Positions 43,885-52,589 of a stretch of DNA of 64,000 nucleotides are shown in pieces; the stretch's first letter is position 1, and the number at the start of each line of letters is the position of its first letter. The stretch is from positions 1 through 64,000 of the forward strand of contig JAHYIZ010000009.1 of the NCBI GenBank assembly GCA_019429405.1. The letters are read 5' to 3'. The position numbers were made by a program, and so were the translations under genes. Source of the DNA: Paracoccaceae bacterium (lineage in GTDB: Bacteria; Pseudomonadota; Alphaproteobacteria; Rhodobacterales; Rhodobacteraceae). The notes under the pieces were generated by a model. It was not told the origin of the DNA. It ran no database searches and saw only the letters and a program-made list of their open reading frames with translations.

Positions 43885-46065
43885 ATGCCCCACAACACCA
43901 CCAACACCCCCGGCCCCCGCCCCGAGGTTCTGACCCGGCCCAAGCTGGAGGGCGGGCGGCGGTTCGTGATGCACACCGATTACACCGCCGCAGGCGATCA
44001 GCCCGCCGCGATTGCCGAGCTTTCGTCGGCAATCGAAGCGGGCGAGCGCAATCAGGTTTTGCTGGGCGCGACCGGCACCGGCAAGACCTTCACCATGGCA
44101 AAGGTGATCGAGCAGACCCAGCGCCCCGCCATCATCCTTGCCCCCAACAAGACCCTCGCGGCGCAGCTTTACGGCGAGTTCAAGAATTTCTTTCCCGAAA
44201 ACGCGGTGGAATATTTCGTCAGCTATTACGACTATTACCAGCCCGAAGCCTATGTCGCGCGCACTGACACCTACATAGAAAAGGAATCCCAGATCAACGA
44301 GCAGATCGACCGCATGCGCCATTCGGCCACGCGGGCGCTGTTGGAACGTGATGATGTGATCATCGTCGCCTCGGTTTCGTGTATCTACGGCATCGGCTCG
44401 GTCGAAACCTATTCGGCGATGACGCAGGATCTGGTGGTCGGCCAGCTTTACGAACAGCGCAAGTTCATTTCAGAGCTGGTGGCGCAGGCCTACAAACGGC
44501 TCGACGCGGCATTTGCGCGCGGCTCTTTCCGGGTCAAGGGCGACACGGTGGACCTTTGGCCCGCCCACCTCGAAGACCGCGCCTGGCGGTTTTCGTTCTT
44601 TGGCGAAGAGCTGGAAAACATCACCGAGTTTGACCCGCTGACCGGCACCAAGACCGATGCTTTCGACAAGATCCGCATTTATGCCAACAGCCACTATGTG
44701 ACCCCGCGCCCGACCTTGCGGCAGGCGATCAAGGGCATCAAGGCAGAGTTGGCGCTGCGGCTGGCGCAACTGACCGGCGAAGGCAAACTGCTAGAAGCGC
44801 AGCGGCTGGAACAGCGCTGCAATTTCGATCTGGAAATGCTTGAGGCGACCGGCGTCTGTGCCGGGATCGAGAACTATTCGCGCTACCTCACCGGCCGCGC
44901 CCCCGGCGAGCCGCCACCCACGCTCTTTGAATTCATCCCTGACCACGCCATTGTCTTTGCAGACGAGTCGCACGTTTCGGTGCCGCAGATCGGTGGCATG
45001 TACAAGGGCGACTTCCGGCGCAAGATGACCCTCGCCGAGCACGGCTTCCGCCTGCCCTCGTGCATGGATAACCGCCCGCTGAAGTTTGAAGAGTGGGATG
45101 CGATGCGACCGCAATCGGTGTTCGTGTCGGCTACCCCGGCGGCATGGGAAATGGCGCAGGCGGGTGGCGTTTTCACCGAACAGGTGATCCGCCCCACCGG
45201 CCTTGTCGATCCGCAAATCGAAATACGGCCCGTCGAGAGCCAGGTCGATGACCTGATGCACGAGGCGCGCCGCGTGGCGCAGGCCGGGTTCCGCACACTG
45301 GTGACCACGCTGACCAAGCGCATGGCCGAAGACCTGACCGAATACCTGCACGAACAGGGCATTCGCGTGCGCTACATGCACTCGGATATCGACACCATCG
45401 AGCGCATCGAGATCTTGCGCGACCTGCGGCTGGGGGCCTTCGATGTGCTGGTGGGCATCAACCTTTTGCGCGAGGGGCTCGATATTCCCGAATGCGGGCT
45501 GGTGGCCATTCTCGATGCCGATAAAGAGGGATTCCTGCGGTCGGAAACCTCGCTGATCCAGACCATCGGGCGCGCCGCGCGCAACGTCGAAGGCCGCGTT
45601 ATCATGTATGCCGACCGCATCACCGGCAGCATGGAGCGTGCGATACATGAAACCGACCGCCGCAGGGCGCGGCAGGTGGCCTACAACGTCGAACACAGCA
45701 TCACCCCGCAAACCATCCGCAAGAACATCGACGACGTGATGGCGGGGCAGTTCAAGGGCGATACCGACATGGCCCGCGTGACCGCGCGGGTTGACCGCCC
45801 GATGGTGGGGGCGAACCTTGCCGCACACCTTGACGCAATGCGGGTGGCGATGCGCAAGGCCGCCGAAAACCTCGAATTCGAAGAGGCCGCCAGGCTGCGC
45901 GACGAGGTGCGGCGGCTGGAGGCGGTGGAACTGGCGGTGTCAGATGACCCGCTGGCGCGGCAATCCGAGGTGGAAGCGGCAGCCGAGAAGGCGGTGAAGG
46001 GCGGTGGCAGATCGACAGGCGGCAGGCCGGGACAAAGGGGCGGGAAGCGAGGCGGGCGACGGTAA
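43885..46065 (+). CDS. uvrB: Excinuclease ABC subunit B
   Basis: A 726-residue DNA damage recognition helicase-like subunit. Walker A is GATGTGKTFT, the beta-hairpin segment is SYYDYYQPEAYVARTDTYIEK (residues about 115), the DEAD-like motif is VFADESHVSVPQIGGMY and the C-terminal UVR domain (about residues 650-690, EFEEAARLRDEVRRLEAVEL) binds UvrC. ATG at 43885 has GAGG upstream. The C-terminal tail is Gly/Arg-rich and low in complexity, as often in this family. Confidence 0.97.
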   Translation: MPHNTTNTPGPRPEVLTRPKLEGGRRFVMHTDYTAAGDQPAAIAELSSAIEAGERNQVLLGATGTGKTFTMAKVIEQTQRPAIILAPNKTLAAQLYGEFKNFFPENAVEYFVSYYDYYQPEAYVARTDTYIEKESQINEQIDRMRHSATRALLERDDVIIVASVSCIYGIGSVETYSAMTQDLVVGQLYEQRKFISELVAQAYKRLDAAFARGSFRVKGDTVDLWPAHLEDRAWRFSFFGEELENITEFDPLTGTKTDAFDKIRIYANSHYVTPRPTLRQAIKGIKAELALRLAQLTGEGKLLEAQRLEQRCNFDLEMLEATGVCAGIENYSRYLTGRAPGEPPPTLFEFIPDHAIVFADESHVSVPQIGGMYKGDFRRKMTLAEHGFRLPSCMDNRPLKFEEWDAMRPQSVFVSATPAAWEMAQAGGVFTEQVIRPTGLVDPQIEIRPVESQVDDLMHEARRVAQAGFRTLVTTLTKRMAEDLTEYLHEQGIRVRYMHSDIDTIERIEILRDLRLGAFDVLVGINLLREGLDIPECGLVAILDADKEGFLRSETSLIQTIGRAARNVEGRVIMYADRITGSMERAIHETDRRRARQVAYNVEHSITPQTIRKNIDDVMAGQFKGDTDMARVTARVDRPMVGANLAAHLDAMRVAMRKAAENLEFEEAARLRDEVRRLEAVELAVSDDPLARQSEVEAAAEKAVKGGGRSTGGRPGQRGGKRGGRR

Positions 46066-46100
46066 GCGAGGCGGGCCTTGTGCCGTGCACCCGAAACCTC

Positions 46101-46130
46101 GGTTCAGATAAACTGAACCACCTCTCTTTT
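46101..46130. terminator. Terminator between uvrB and ugd
   Basis: GGTTCAG pairs with CTGAACC over ATAAA, then ACCTCTCTTTT. It begins 36 bases after uvrB, in a convergent region with the UDP-glucose dehydrogenase gene. Confidence 0.75.
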
Positions 46131-46142
46131 CGGAATGCGCTT

Positions 46143-47447
46143 CTATCGCCCGACGCTGACATAGGCCTCAAAGCCCGCCTTCTTGGCGTCCTTCGCCGAA
46201 TAGATGTTGCGCAGATCGGCCATGCGGGGCGTCGCCATCTTTTTGGCGAGCTTGGCAAGGTCGAGCGCGCGAAACTCGTTCCATTCGGTCAATATCACCA
46301 CGCAATCGGCCTTCTGCGCGGCCTTGTAGGCATCGTCCATCCAATGCACGCCGGGCAGAAGCGCCTCGCCCTCGGCGCGGCCCTGCGGGTCAACCACCCG
46401 CACCTTGGCGCCACCGCCCACCAGTGCCGGCACGATCGTCAGGGCTGGCGCGTCGCGCATGTCGTCGGTGTTGGGCTTGAAGGTCACGCCCAGAATGGCC
46501 ACCACCTTGCCGTTCACCGAACCGCCACAAAGGTCGGTGATCTTGTCGATCATCCGCCGCTTGATCTCGTCATTCACCTTGATCACGGTCTCGGTGATCT
46601 GCATCGGCACCGCATTGTCTTGCCCCATCCGCGCCAAGGCCTGCGTATCCTTGGGGAAGCATGAACCGCCGTAGCCGGGGCCGGCATGCAGGAACTTGTT
46701 GCCGATGCGGCCATCGAGCCCCATGCCGCGCGAAACTTGCTTGATATCGGCGCCAACCCGCTCGCAAAGCTGGGCGATCTCGTTGATGAAGGTGATCTTG
46801 GTGGCCAGAAATGCGTTGGCCGCGTATTTGATCATCTCGGCGGTTTCAAGATCGGTGTAGAGCACCGGAAACTCACGCAGGAACAGCGGCCGATAGATTT
46901 CGCCCATCACCTCGCGCGCACGCTCAGAGGCGGCGCCCACCACTACCCGGTCGGGCCGCATGAAATCGTCGATCGCCGCGCCCTCGCGCAGAAATTCGGG
47001 GTTGGAGGAAACGTCGAACTCGGCCTCGGGGCGCGCCTTGCGGATCACCTGCTTCACGGCGCGGTTGGTGCCGACCGGCACGGTCGATTTGGTCACCACC
47101 ACCGCGTAGCCGGTCAGCGCTGCGGCAATTTCCTCGGCGGCGGCCATCACATAAGAAAGGTCGGCATGGCCGTCGCCGCGCCGCGTCGGGGTGCCCACAG
47201 CAATGAACACCGCATCGGCCCCAGCAACCGCCGCCGCAAGGTCAAGCGAAAACGAAAGCCGCCCGGCGGCGACGTTCTTGGACATCAGATCCTCAAGCCC
47301 CGGCTCGTAGATCGGCGCCTTGCCCGCCATCAGAAGCTCGATCTTGCGCGGGTCCTTATCAACGCAGACCACGTCGTGCCCGAAATCGGAAAAGCAGACC
47401 CCGGAAACGAGGCCCACATAGCCGGTACCAATCATCGCTATTTTCAT
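46143..47447 (-). CDS. ugd: UDP-glucose 6-dehydrogenase
   Basis: A 434-residue enzyme that oxidises UDP-glucose to UDP-glucuronate with two NAD+. The N-terminal MKIAMIGTGYVGLVSG binds NAD and the catalytic cysteine is in YGGSCFPKDTQALAR near residue 260. AFLATKITFINEIAQLCERVGADI and GVTFKPNTDDMRDAPAL complete the family pattern. The product feeds exopolysaccharide or lipopolysaccharide synthesis; a sugar transferase is encoded 5.5 kb away. ATG at 47447 is the start. Confidence 0.95.
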   Translation of the reverse strand: MKIAMIGTGYVGLVSGVCFSDFGHDVVCVDKDPRKIELLMAGKAPIYEPGLEDLMSKNVAAGRLSFSLDLAAAVAGADAVFIAVGTPTRRGDGHADLSYVMAAAEEIAAALTGYAVVVTKSTVPVGTNRAVKQVIRKARPEAEFDVSSNPEFLREGAAIDDFMRPDRVVVGAASERAREVMGEIYRPLFLREFPVLYTDLETAEMIKYAANAFLATKITFINEIAQLCERVGADIKQVSRGMGLDGRIGNKFLHAGPGYGGSCFPKDTQALARMGQDNAVPMQITETVIKVNDEIKRRMIDKITDLCGGSVNGKVVAILGVTFKPNTDDMRDAPALTIVPALVGGGAKVRVVDPQGRAEGEALLPGVHWMDDAYKAAQKADCVVILTEWNEFRALDLAKLAKKMATPRMADLRNIYSAKDAKKAGFEAYVSVGR

Positions 47448-47879
47448 GCACGCCTCGCAAACTCGTGTTGTACTGTCGCCGCCAAGTTGCAGCCCTCGGT
47501 CAGGGGACGGCAAGCGGCGCATCAAAGATTACAGCTGATCGGTTAACCTTTTGGGCAGGTTCACACAAGCCCCGGCGAGGGGCAACACCATCGCTCAGCG
47601 GCGCCGTGGCGGGCCACGATGCCGAAGCACAATCGGCGCGGGAATGCAGCGGGGCATTTTACAGGGCCACGCGCTCACCTATTCGTGAGGCGCGGGCCGG
47701 TTGACCTTCCCGTGCGGGAAGGTCGCAAACATGCCGCGATGGCAATTGCGACGAGGGGGCGGGGATGTGCAAGACATCTGGCGCCGCCAACCATCCGACC
47801 GCGTCGCGGCTTGCGCAGTTTGCTGAAACAGAACCGGTCGCACGGGGCGACCGCCCAGAGAAATGATATAAGGTTGCGA
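47448..47879. promoter_or_regulatory. 432-base leader/promoter region of the cytochrome pair
   Basis: No convincing gene is present. The region contains a perfect CueR-type dyad at 47701-47731 and a short hairpin near 47835. A 30-codon frame starting directly after the dyad at 47731 has no recognisable sequence and is not called. Confidence 0.5.
47701..47731 (+). promoter_or_regulatory. CueR-type copper promoter before the cytochrome genes
   Basis: TTGACC is followed by a 19-base spacer that carries the perfect dyad of GACCTTCCCG/CGGGAAGGTC, close to the CueR operator of E. coli copA. The -10 (CAAACA) is weak, as in activator-dependent promoters of the MerR type. Confidence 0.65.
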
Positions 47880-48356
47880 ATGAACAGAATCCTTGCCTCC
47901 GGCCTCGGCGCGCTGATGATTGCGGGTGTCCTGCCCGCCGATCTGGGCGCCCAGACGATTTCCTTCGGTTCGCCCATGGTTGCGGGGCACTCGATGGTGC
48001 CGCCCGACACGTCGGGCATTCCGCTCGGAGCGCCGCTGGTCGCGCCCAAGCTGCCCGCCACGTTTTCGCCCATGGCGCAGACGGGCAAGCGGGCATTCGA
48101 TGCAAAATGCGCGTCATGCCATGGCGAAAACGCAGGCGGTATCAATGGCACTGCGCCACCGCTGATCCATTTCATCTACGAGCCGAACCACCACCCGCTG
48201 ATCTCGTTCCTCTCGGCGGTGCAAAAGGGCGTTCCGGCGCATCACTGGCATTTCGGCGACATGGAGCCCGTTCCCGGTGTGCCGCCGGGCATCGTGAAAA
48301 GCATTGAGGCCTATATTCGCGAAGTGCAGCGCGAAAACGGCATTCCAAGATCGTGA
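47880..48356 (+). CDS. Small c-type cytochrome
   Basis: A 158-residue exported protein with a signal-like N-terminus (ILASGLGALMIAGVLPADLGAQ) and a single haem-c motif CASCHGE near residue 79. The C-terminal part has PNHHPLISFLSAVQKGVPAHHWHFGDM, whose Met may be the second haem ligand. This kind of small cytochrome is often encoded beside multicopper oxidase or copper genes in alphaproteobacteria. It has a CueR-type promoter 150 bases upstream; no oxidase gene is in the window. ATG at 47880 is selected by the signal peptide. Confidence 0.82.
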   Translation: MNRILASGLGALMIAGVLPADLGAQTISFGSPMVAGHSMVPPDTSGIPLGAPLVAPKLPATFSPMAQTGKRAFDAKCASCHGENAGGINGTAPPLIHFIYEPNHHPLISFLSAVQKGVPAHHWHFGDMEPVPGVPPGIVKSIEAYIREVQRENGIPRS

Positions 48357-48865
48357 AAAGGAAGGCTGGCGCCAGCTTGATGGCAAAGCCGCCCATGCGC
48401 ACCCTGATGCCGGCAGGGGCGGCGGTGCTGATCGCGGCCATCGCTGCCGGGGTCTGGTGGCGTGGCGTGGACGGCAGGCCCCCGGCCAGCCCGATTGCCG
48501 CAGTCGATCTGGCCTCCGGCGAGGCGCTCTACCAGGCCACCTGCGCCGCCTGCCACGGCGCCAATCGGGAAGGTGCCGAAGATTGGCAGATACCCGGCCC
48601 CGATGGTCGCCTGCCACCGCCACCGCACGACGAGACCGGCCATACCTGGCACCACGGCGATGCCCTGCTGTTCGATTACATCAAGCTCGGTGGCGCAGAG
48701 GCATTGGCACAACGAGGATTGGTCTTTGACAGCGGCATGCCCGGCTTTGCCGATGCGCTGACCGATGCCGAGATTGGCGATATTCTCGGCTACATAAAAT
48801 CAACCTGGCCCGAGCGCGAACGCGCGGTGCAGGCGGCGCGCACCGAAGCCGAGCGCACGCCCTGA
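48353..48865 (+). CDS. c-type cytochrome, second of the pair
   Basis: A 170-residue protein starting with GTG in a four-base overlap (GTGA) with the first cytochrome gene. An N-terminal membrane anchor (PAGAAVLIAAIAAGVWWRG) is followed by the haem motif CAACHG near residue 64, PPPPHDETGHTWHHGDALLFDYI and a C-terminal DILGYIKSTWPE. Methionine in MPGFAD is a likely axial ligand. Translation is coupled to the first gene, suggesting the two proteins work together in electron transfer. Confidence 0.85.
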   Translation: MKRKAGASLMAKPPMRTLMPAGAAVLIAAIAAGVWWRGVDGRPPASPIAAVDLASGEALYQATCAACHGANREGAEDWQIPGPDGRLPPPPHDETGHTWHHGDALLFDYIKLGGAEALAQRGLVFDSGMPGFADALTDAEIGDILGYIKSTWPERERAVQAARTEAERTP

Positions 48866-48890
48866 GCCGCGGCAAAGGGCGCCGGGCCGC

Positions 48891-49094
48891 CTAGCGCGCC
48901 GGGGCTGCGGCGTAGCCCGCCCCCTTGATCACCGCAATCAGCGCCTCATTGCTGAGTGCTGCGCTGGCGACCGTTACGGTATGGGTCGCCAGATCACAGG
49001 CAACGCTGGCGCCTGCATCCGCGGCGCCAATGGCCTTGGTGATGGCGGCGGTGCAGTGGCCGCAACTCATTTCAGGTACTTCAAACCGAGTCAT
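48891..49094 (-). CDS. copZ: Heavy-metal-associated (HMA) protein, CopZ-like
   Basis: A 67-residue copper chaperone-type protein, the HMA fold beginning TRFEVPEMSCGHCTAAI, with the metal-binding CxxC as CGHC. ATG at 49094 has GGAG six bases upstream; in-frame ATGs further up are less well placed. It is divergent from cueR and has a CueR-type promoter, so it is likely to be induced by copper. It could deliver Cu(I) to a CopA pump, which is not in the window. Confidence 0.88.
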   Translation of the reverse strand: MTRFEVPEMSCGHCTAAITKAIGAADAGASVACDLATHTVTVASAALSNEALIAVIKGAGYAAAPAR

Positions 49095-49121
49095 TTGCAT
49101 CTCCATTGGCAAGCTGCGGTG

Positions 49122-49152
49122 AAGATGAGAGTTTCCAGCACTGGAAGGTCAA
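49122..49152 (-). promoter_or_regulatory. CueR-type promoter of the CopZ-like gene
   Basis: On the minus strand TTGACC, a 19-base spacer with TTCCAGTGCTGGAA and then CATCTT, resembling the E. coli copA promoter (TTGACCTTCC...GGAAGG). Confidence 0.65.
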
Positions 49153-49211
49153 GTACGAAACATGCGGCAAGGCGAATATTTGCGCGCTGATGGCGGCATG
49201 CGTTCCCGGCC

Positions 49212-49242
49212 TTGACCCTCCCTTTACTGGAAGGTATTGTGG
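49212..49242 (+). promoter_or_regulatory. CueR-type promoter of cueR
   Basis: TTGACCCTCC..., a CTGGAAGGTA half and a 19-base spacer to TTGTGG. It is placed to drive cueR, implying autoregulation. Confidence 0.6.
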
Positions 49243-49290
49243 CCCTCTGCGCTTCTCTGGTGCGATGCGCGTAAAAGCAAGGATCGGGCA

Positions 49291-49710
49291 ATGAACATTG
49301 GCGATGTGGCACAACGTTGCGGCCTGCCGGCCAAGACCATCCGCTATTACGAAGACATCGGGTTGATCGAACCACTGCGCGGCGCCAACGGCTATCGCAG
49401 GTTTCGCGAGAGCGACCTGCACAAACTGGCCTTTCTGGGGCGCGCGCGCTCGCTCGGCTTCTCGATCGAGGATTGCCGCACCTTGCTGACGCTCTACCGA
49501 GACCGCGCCCGTGCGAGTGCCGATGTCAAACAGGTTGCGCAAGACCATCTGGCCTGCATTGATCGCAAGATCGGGGACTTGACCCAGATGCGGCAGACGC
49601 TTTCGCATCTGGTCGAGGCCTGTGCGGGCGACGAGCGCCCCGATTGCCCGATATTGGCAGACCTCGCCAACCTCACGCAGGGGCAACCTTGCCATGGCCA
49701 ATCGAACTGA
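49291..49710 (+). CDS. cueR: Cu(I)-responsive MerR-type regulator CueR
   Basis: A 139-residue regulator of normal length. MNIGDVAQRCGLPAKTIRYYEDIGLI is the MerR DNA-binding head and the C-terminal metal loop has two cysteines at CAGDERPDC, spaced as in CueR. It senses Cu(I) and activates promoters with a long 19-20 bp spacer. ATG at 49291 is used. It is divergent from copZ. Confidence 0.93.
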   Translation: MNIGDVAQRCGLPAKTIRYYEDIGLIEPLRGANGYRRFRESDLHKLAFLGRARSLGFSIEDCRTLLTLYRDRARASADVKQVAQDHLACIDRKIGDLTQMRQTLSHLVEACAGDERPDCPILADLANLTQGQPCHGQSN

Positions 49711-49913
49711 GGCACGGGGCGCAGGCGCACCCGCCCTGCCCGCTACAGATGTTGGCGCGCCATCGGGTATGCGCTGCACGCCCGGCACACTGACAGATCG
49801 CCCCGACCCGAGCGCTGCGCGCCGCAGGGCGCGCGGCGGCGGGTTTGATGCGACGCGGGTGCCGCAGGATTTGCCTTCCGCAAGGCGCGGGCGCGCAAGG
49901 CAGGGCGCCCCGG
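49711..49913. other. Non-coding interval between cueR and mobA
   Basis: No gene is supported in this 203-base stretch, which is GC-rich. Several overlapping open frames are shadows. No clear terminator is seen. Confidence 0.4.
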
Positions 49914-50531
49914 ATGCGCGCTAATCTGGCTGGTGTGATCCTTGCGGGCGGGCGCGCACGGCGGATGGGCGGTGGCGACAAGGGGTTTTGCCATGTTGCC
50001 GGGCAGCCGATCATTGACCATGTGATCGCGCGGCTCGCACCCCAAGTGGCGGCGCTGGCGATCAACGCCAATGGCGACGCGGCGCGGTTTGCGAGCTATG
50101 GCCTGCCGGTTCTGCCCGACAGTCTGCCCGACCATCCCGGCCCGCTTGCCGGGGTGCTGGCGGGGCTGGACTGGGCCGCAACGCAGGGCTTTGGCGCAGT
50201 CGTGACGGCGCCGGCCGATACGCCGTTTTTCCCCGCCGATCTGGTGGAACGCCTGCGCGCTGCCGCGGGGCCGACGGGCATCGCGATCTGCGTCGGCATT
50301 GATGCAGCGGGCCGGGCGCAGCGGCACCCGACCTTCGGGCTCTGGCCGGTGGCGCTGCGCGACGATCTGCGCGCCGCGCTGAAAGGGGGGCTGCGCAAGG
50401 CCATGCTTTGGGCCGACCGCCATGGCGCGGGCGCCGCGCAGTTTGATGCCAGCCGTTTCGACCCCTTCTTCAACGTCAATACACCCGAGGATCTGGCGTT
50501 GGCCGAACCCATCGCGCGCCTCGCGCGTTAG
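49914..50531 (+). CDS. mobA: Molybdenum cofactor guanylyltransferase
   Basis: A 205-residue nucleotidyltransferase that attaches GMP to molybdopterin. It starts RANLAGVILAGGRARRMGGGDKGF, the GTP-binding LxxGGxxxRMG/GxDK motif, and has VVTAPADTPFFPADLVERL and FFNVNTPEDLALAE in the C-terminal half. ATG at 49914 is used. Length is normal. It is convergent with the TusA-like gene with a four-base overlap. Confidence 0.92.
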   Translation: MRANLAGVILAGGRARRMGGGDKGFCHVAGQPIIDHVIARLAPQVAALAINANGDAARFASYGLPVLPDSLPDHPGPLAGVLAGLDWAATQGFGAVVTAPADTPFFPADLVERLRAAAGPTGIAICVGIDAAGRAQRHPTFGLWPVALRDDLRAALKGGLRKAMLWADRHGAGAAQFDASRFDPFFNVNTPEDLALAEPIARLAR

Positions 50532-50758
50532 CCGCCGCGACGGATCACATAGGCCGTTATGGCGCCGTCTGCGGTCTGATCTATCAGCGCATGCCCCGCC
50601 TCACTACAGTAATGCGGCACATCCAGCACCGCCGCCGGGTCTGTCGCAAGAAGCCGCAACACCTGCCCCGGCGCCAGCGACGCCAGCCGCTTGCGCGCCT
50701 TGAGCACCGGCAGCGGACAGAGCAGCCCGGTCGCGTCGATTTCAGCGTCAATCTTCAT
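50528..50758 (-). CDS. TusA/SirA-family sulfur-carrier protein
   Basis: A 76-residue protein with the motif DATGLLCPLPVLKARKRL, where the Cys is the persulfide-bearing residue in the conserved CPxP. The C-terminal part is YCSEAGHALI with the second Cys-containing variant. It could donate sulfur to tRNA thiolation or to molybdenum cofactor work; the latter is only hinted at by the overlap with mobA. Full length. Confidence 0.9.
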   Translation of the reverse strand: MKIDAEIDATGLLCPLPVLKARKRLASLAPGQVLRLLATDPAAVLDVPHYCSEAGHALIDQTADGAITAYVIRRGG

Positions 50759-50884
50759 GCCCGTGGCTATACTCTGCCCGGCCCGTTGGGTCCAGCCGCC
50801 CGCTCCGGGCCAGCGCCACGCTGAGCCTTTGACCTGCAGCGTGCGCCGGGTTTAGGCTGGGCCGCGACAATGGGAGCGGATGCG

Positions 50885-51154
50885 ATGGCCGGAGGCTGGG
50901 CGCGCGACGGCGCGGTGAATGAGCAGATCGAAGCCTCGATCGAAGATGAGTTGCGGCGAATGCAGGCGCGGCGCCTTCCGGGCGGTGCAAGCCGAAGCCA
51001 CTGCGCGGAGTGCGAAGAGCCGATTTCCGAGGCGCGCCAGCGCGCGGTGCCCGGCGTGCAGCTGTGCCTCGAATGCCAGAAGTTGCGCGACGCGCAACGG
51101 ACACCGCGCGGTGGTATCAATCGGCGCGGGCCGAAGGACAGCCAGTTGAAATGA
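50885..51154 (+). CDS. DksA/TraR-type C4 zinc-finger protein
   Basis: An 89-residue protein. A helical N-terminal half (VNEQIEASIEDELRRMQARRL) precedes the zinc finger SHCAECEEPISEARQRAVPG and LCLECQK (C-x2-C ... C-x2-C). The short form without a long coiled coil resembles TraR/YbiI-like proteins, which act on RNA polymerase. Such proteins can be plasmid- or phage-linked, but no other mobile genes are near. ATG at 50885 is preferred with GGGAGCGG before it; one at 50870 is possible. Confidence 0.85.
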   Translation: MAGGWARDGAVNEQIEASIEDELRRMQARRLPGGASRSHCAECEEPISEARQRAVPGVQLCLECQKLRDAQRTPRGGINRRGPKDSQLK

Positions 51155-51218
51155 CGCGGCGCTGAGCGGCCCGACTCTGAACGCTGCGGCCAAGGCCGCG
51201 CAAGCACCTGGAGGCATC

Positions 51219-52589
51219 ATGACCTGGCAAACCTACCTCGACCGCGAGCAGGACCGGTTTGTGCAAGAGTTGATCGAATTTGTGCGCATCCCGTCGGTTT
51301 CCGCCAAGCCCGAAAACATCGCTGATGTGCGGCGCGCCGCCGACTGGGTGGCAGCACGGCTGACCGCCGCCGGGGCCGAGCACGCCGAGGTGCTGGCGAC
51401 CGCAGGGCACCCGGTGGTCTGCGCCGATTGGCTGCACGCCGGGGCCGACAAGCCCACGGTGCTCATCTACGGCCATTTCGATGTGCAGCCCGCCGAGCCG
51501 TTCGAACTATGGGCCGCGCCGCCCTTTGACCCCGAGATCCGTGACGGGCGGCTTTGGGGGCGCGGCGCATCAGACGACAAGGGCGGAATGCTGATTCCGA
51601 TCCTTGCGGTTGAAGCGATGTTGCGCACCGCAGGCAGTCTGCCGGTCAACGTGAAGTTCTTCTTCGAAGGGCAGGAAGAGATCGGTTCGCCCGACCTTCC
51701 GCCTTTCGTGCAGGCGCATGCCGGGCGGTTGCAGGCCGACATGATCTTTTCTGCCGACGGGCTGCAATGGGCGCCCGGCCAGCCGCAGATTGTCGAGGCG
51801 CTCAAGGGGCTGGTGTCGATGGAACTGGTGGTGCGCGCCGCCCGGTCAGACCTGCATTCGGGGCTGCACGGCGGCGGCATTGCCAACCCGGCGATGGCGC
51901 TGGCGCAGCTGCTGGGTTCTCTCAAATCGGTAGACGGGCTGGTGACAGTGGCCGGGTTTTACGATGATGTGACCCCACTTTCGGATGCTGATCGCGCCGC
52001 CATCGCCCGGGTGCCCTATGACGAGGCCGCCTATCTGGCCGAAACCGGCGCGCCCGCGCCCTTTGGCGAACCCGGATACAGCACCCGCGAGCGGCTTTGG
52101 GCGCGGCCCACGCTTGATGTGAACGGGCTGACCAGCGGCTGGCAGGGCGCGGGCACCAAGACCGTGCTGCCCGCCGAAGCGCGCGCCAAGATCACCTGCC
52201 GCCTTGTCGCCGCGCAGTCCCCCGAAGCGATCTTTGCGGCGATCCGCGCGCATGTGGCGGCGCATTGCCCGCCCGGCGTGCGCGCCGCGCTGATCCAGAA
52301 CCCCGGCCGCGCCGACCCGTTCCAAGTGCCCGCGGGCCACAACGCGACCGGCATTGCCGCCAAGGTGCTGACCGAGGTCTATGGCCGAGCCCCCTACCGC
52401 ACACGGGCGGGTGGCTCGATTCCGGTCATGACGACGCTTCTTGATGTGCTGGGGGTGCACGCCGTGATGTTCGGGTTTTCGCACGACGATGAAAACCTGC
52501 ACGCGCCGGATGAGTTTTTCCGCCTCGATGCCTTCCGCATCGGGCAGACCGCCTATGGCCGCCTGCTGGAACAGTTGGGGGCCGGGTAA
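51219..52589 (+). CDS. M20 family metallopeptidase (dipeptidase)
   Basis: A 456-residue zinc hydrolase. The metal ligands are visible: IYGHFDVQPAE (His), LWGRGASDDKGGM (bridging Asp and catalytic region), EGQEEIGSPDL (general base Glu and ligand) and a late FGFSHDDENLHAPDEFF (His). The VPVNVKFFFEGQEEIGS pattern fits the PepV/carnosinase group. A dimerisation domain lies between. It is probably cytoplasmic. Confidence 0.93.
   Translation: MTWQTYLDREQDRFVQELIEFVRIPSVSAKPENIADVRRAADWVAARLTAAGAEHAEVLATAGHPVVCADWLHAGADKPTVLIYGHFDVQPAEPFELWAAPPFDPEIRDGRLWGRGASDDKGGMLIPILAVEAMLRTAGSLPVNVKFFFEGQEEIGSPDLPPFVQAHAGRLQADMIFSADGLQWAPGQPQIVEALKGLVSMELVVRAARSDLHSGLHGGGIANPAMALAQLLGSLKSVDGLVTVAGFYDDVTPLSDADRAAIARVPYDEAAYLAETGAPAPFGEPGYSTRERLWARPTLDVNGLTSGWQGAGTKTVLPAEARAKITCRLVAAQSPEAIFAAIRAHVAAHCPPGVRAALIQNPGRADPFQVPAGHNATGIAAKVLTEVYGRAPYRTRAGGSIPVMTTLLDVLGVHAVMFGFSHDDENLHAPDEFFRLDAFRIGQTAYGRLLEQLGAG

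Noticed and set aside
47731-47826. A 30-codon frame just after the CueR-type promoter
   Set aside because: No ribosome-binding site, no recognisable features, and an unusual Arg/Trp/Cys composition; treated as leader.
50870-51154. The TraR/DksA-type gene as a sign of a plasmid or phage insertion
   Set aside because: Neighbouring genes are all chromosomal housekeeping types and base composition does not change around it.
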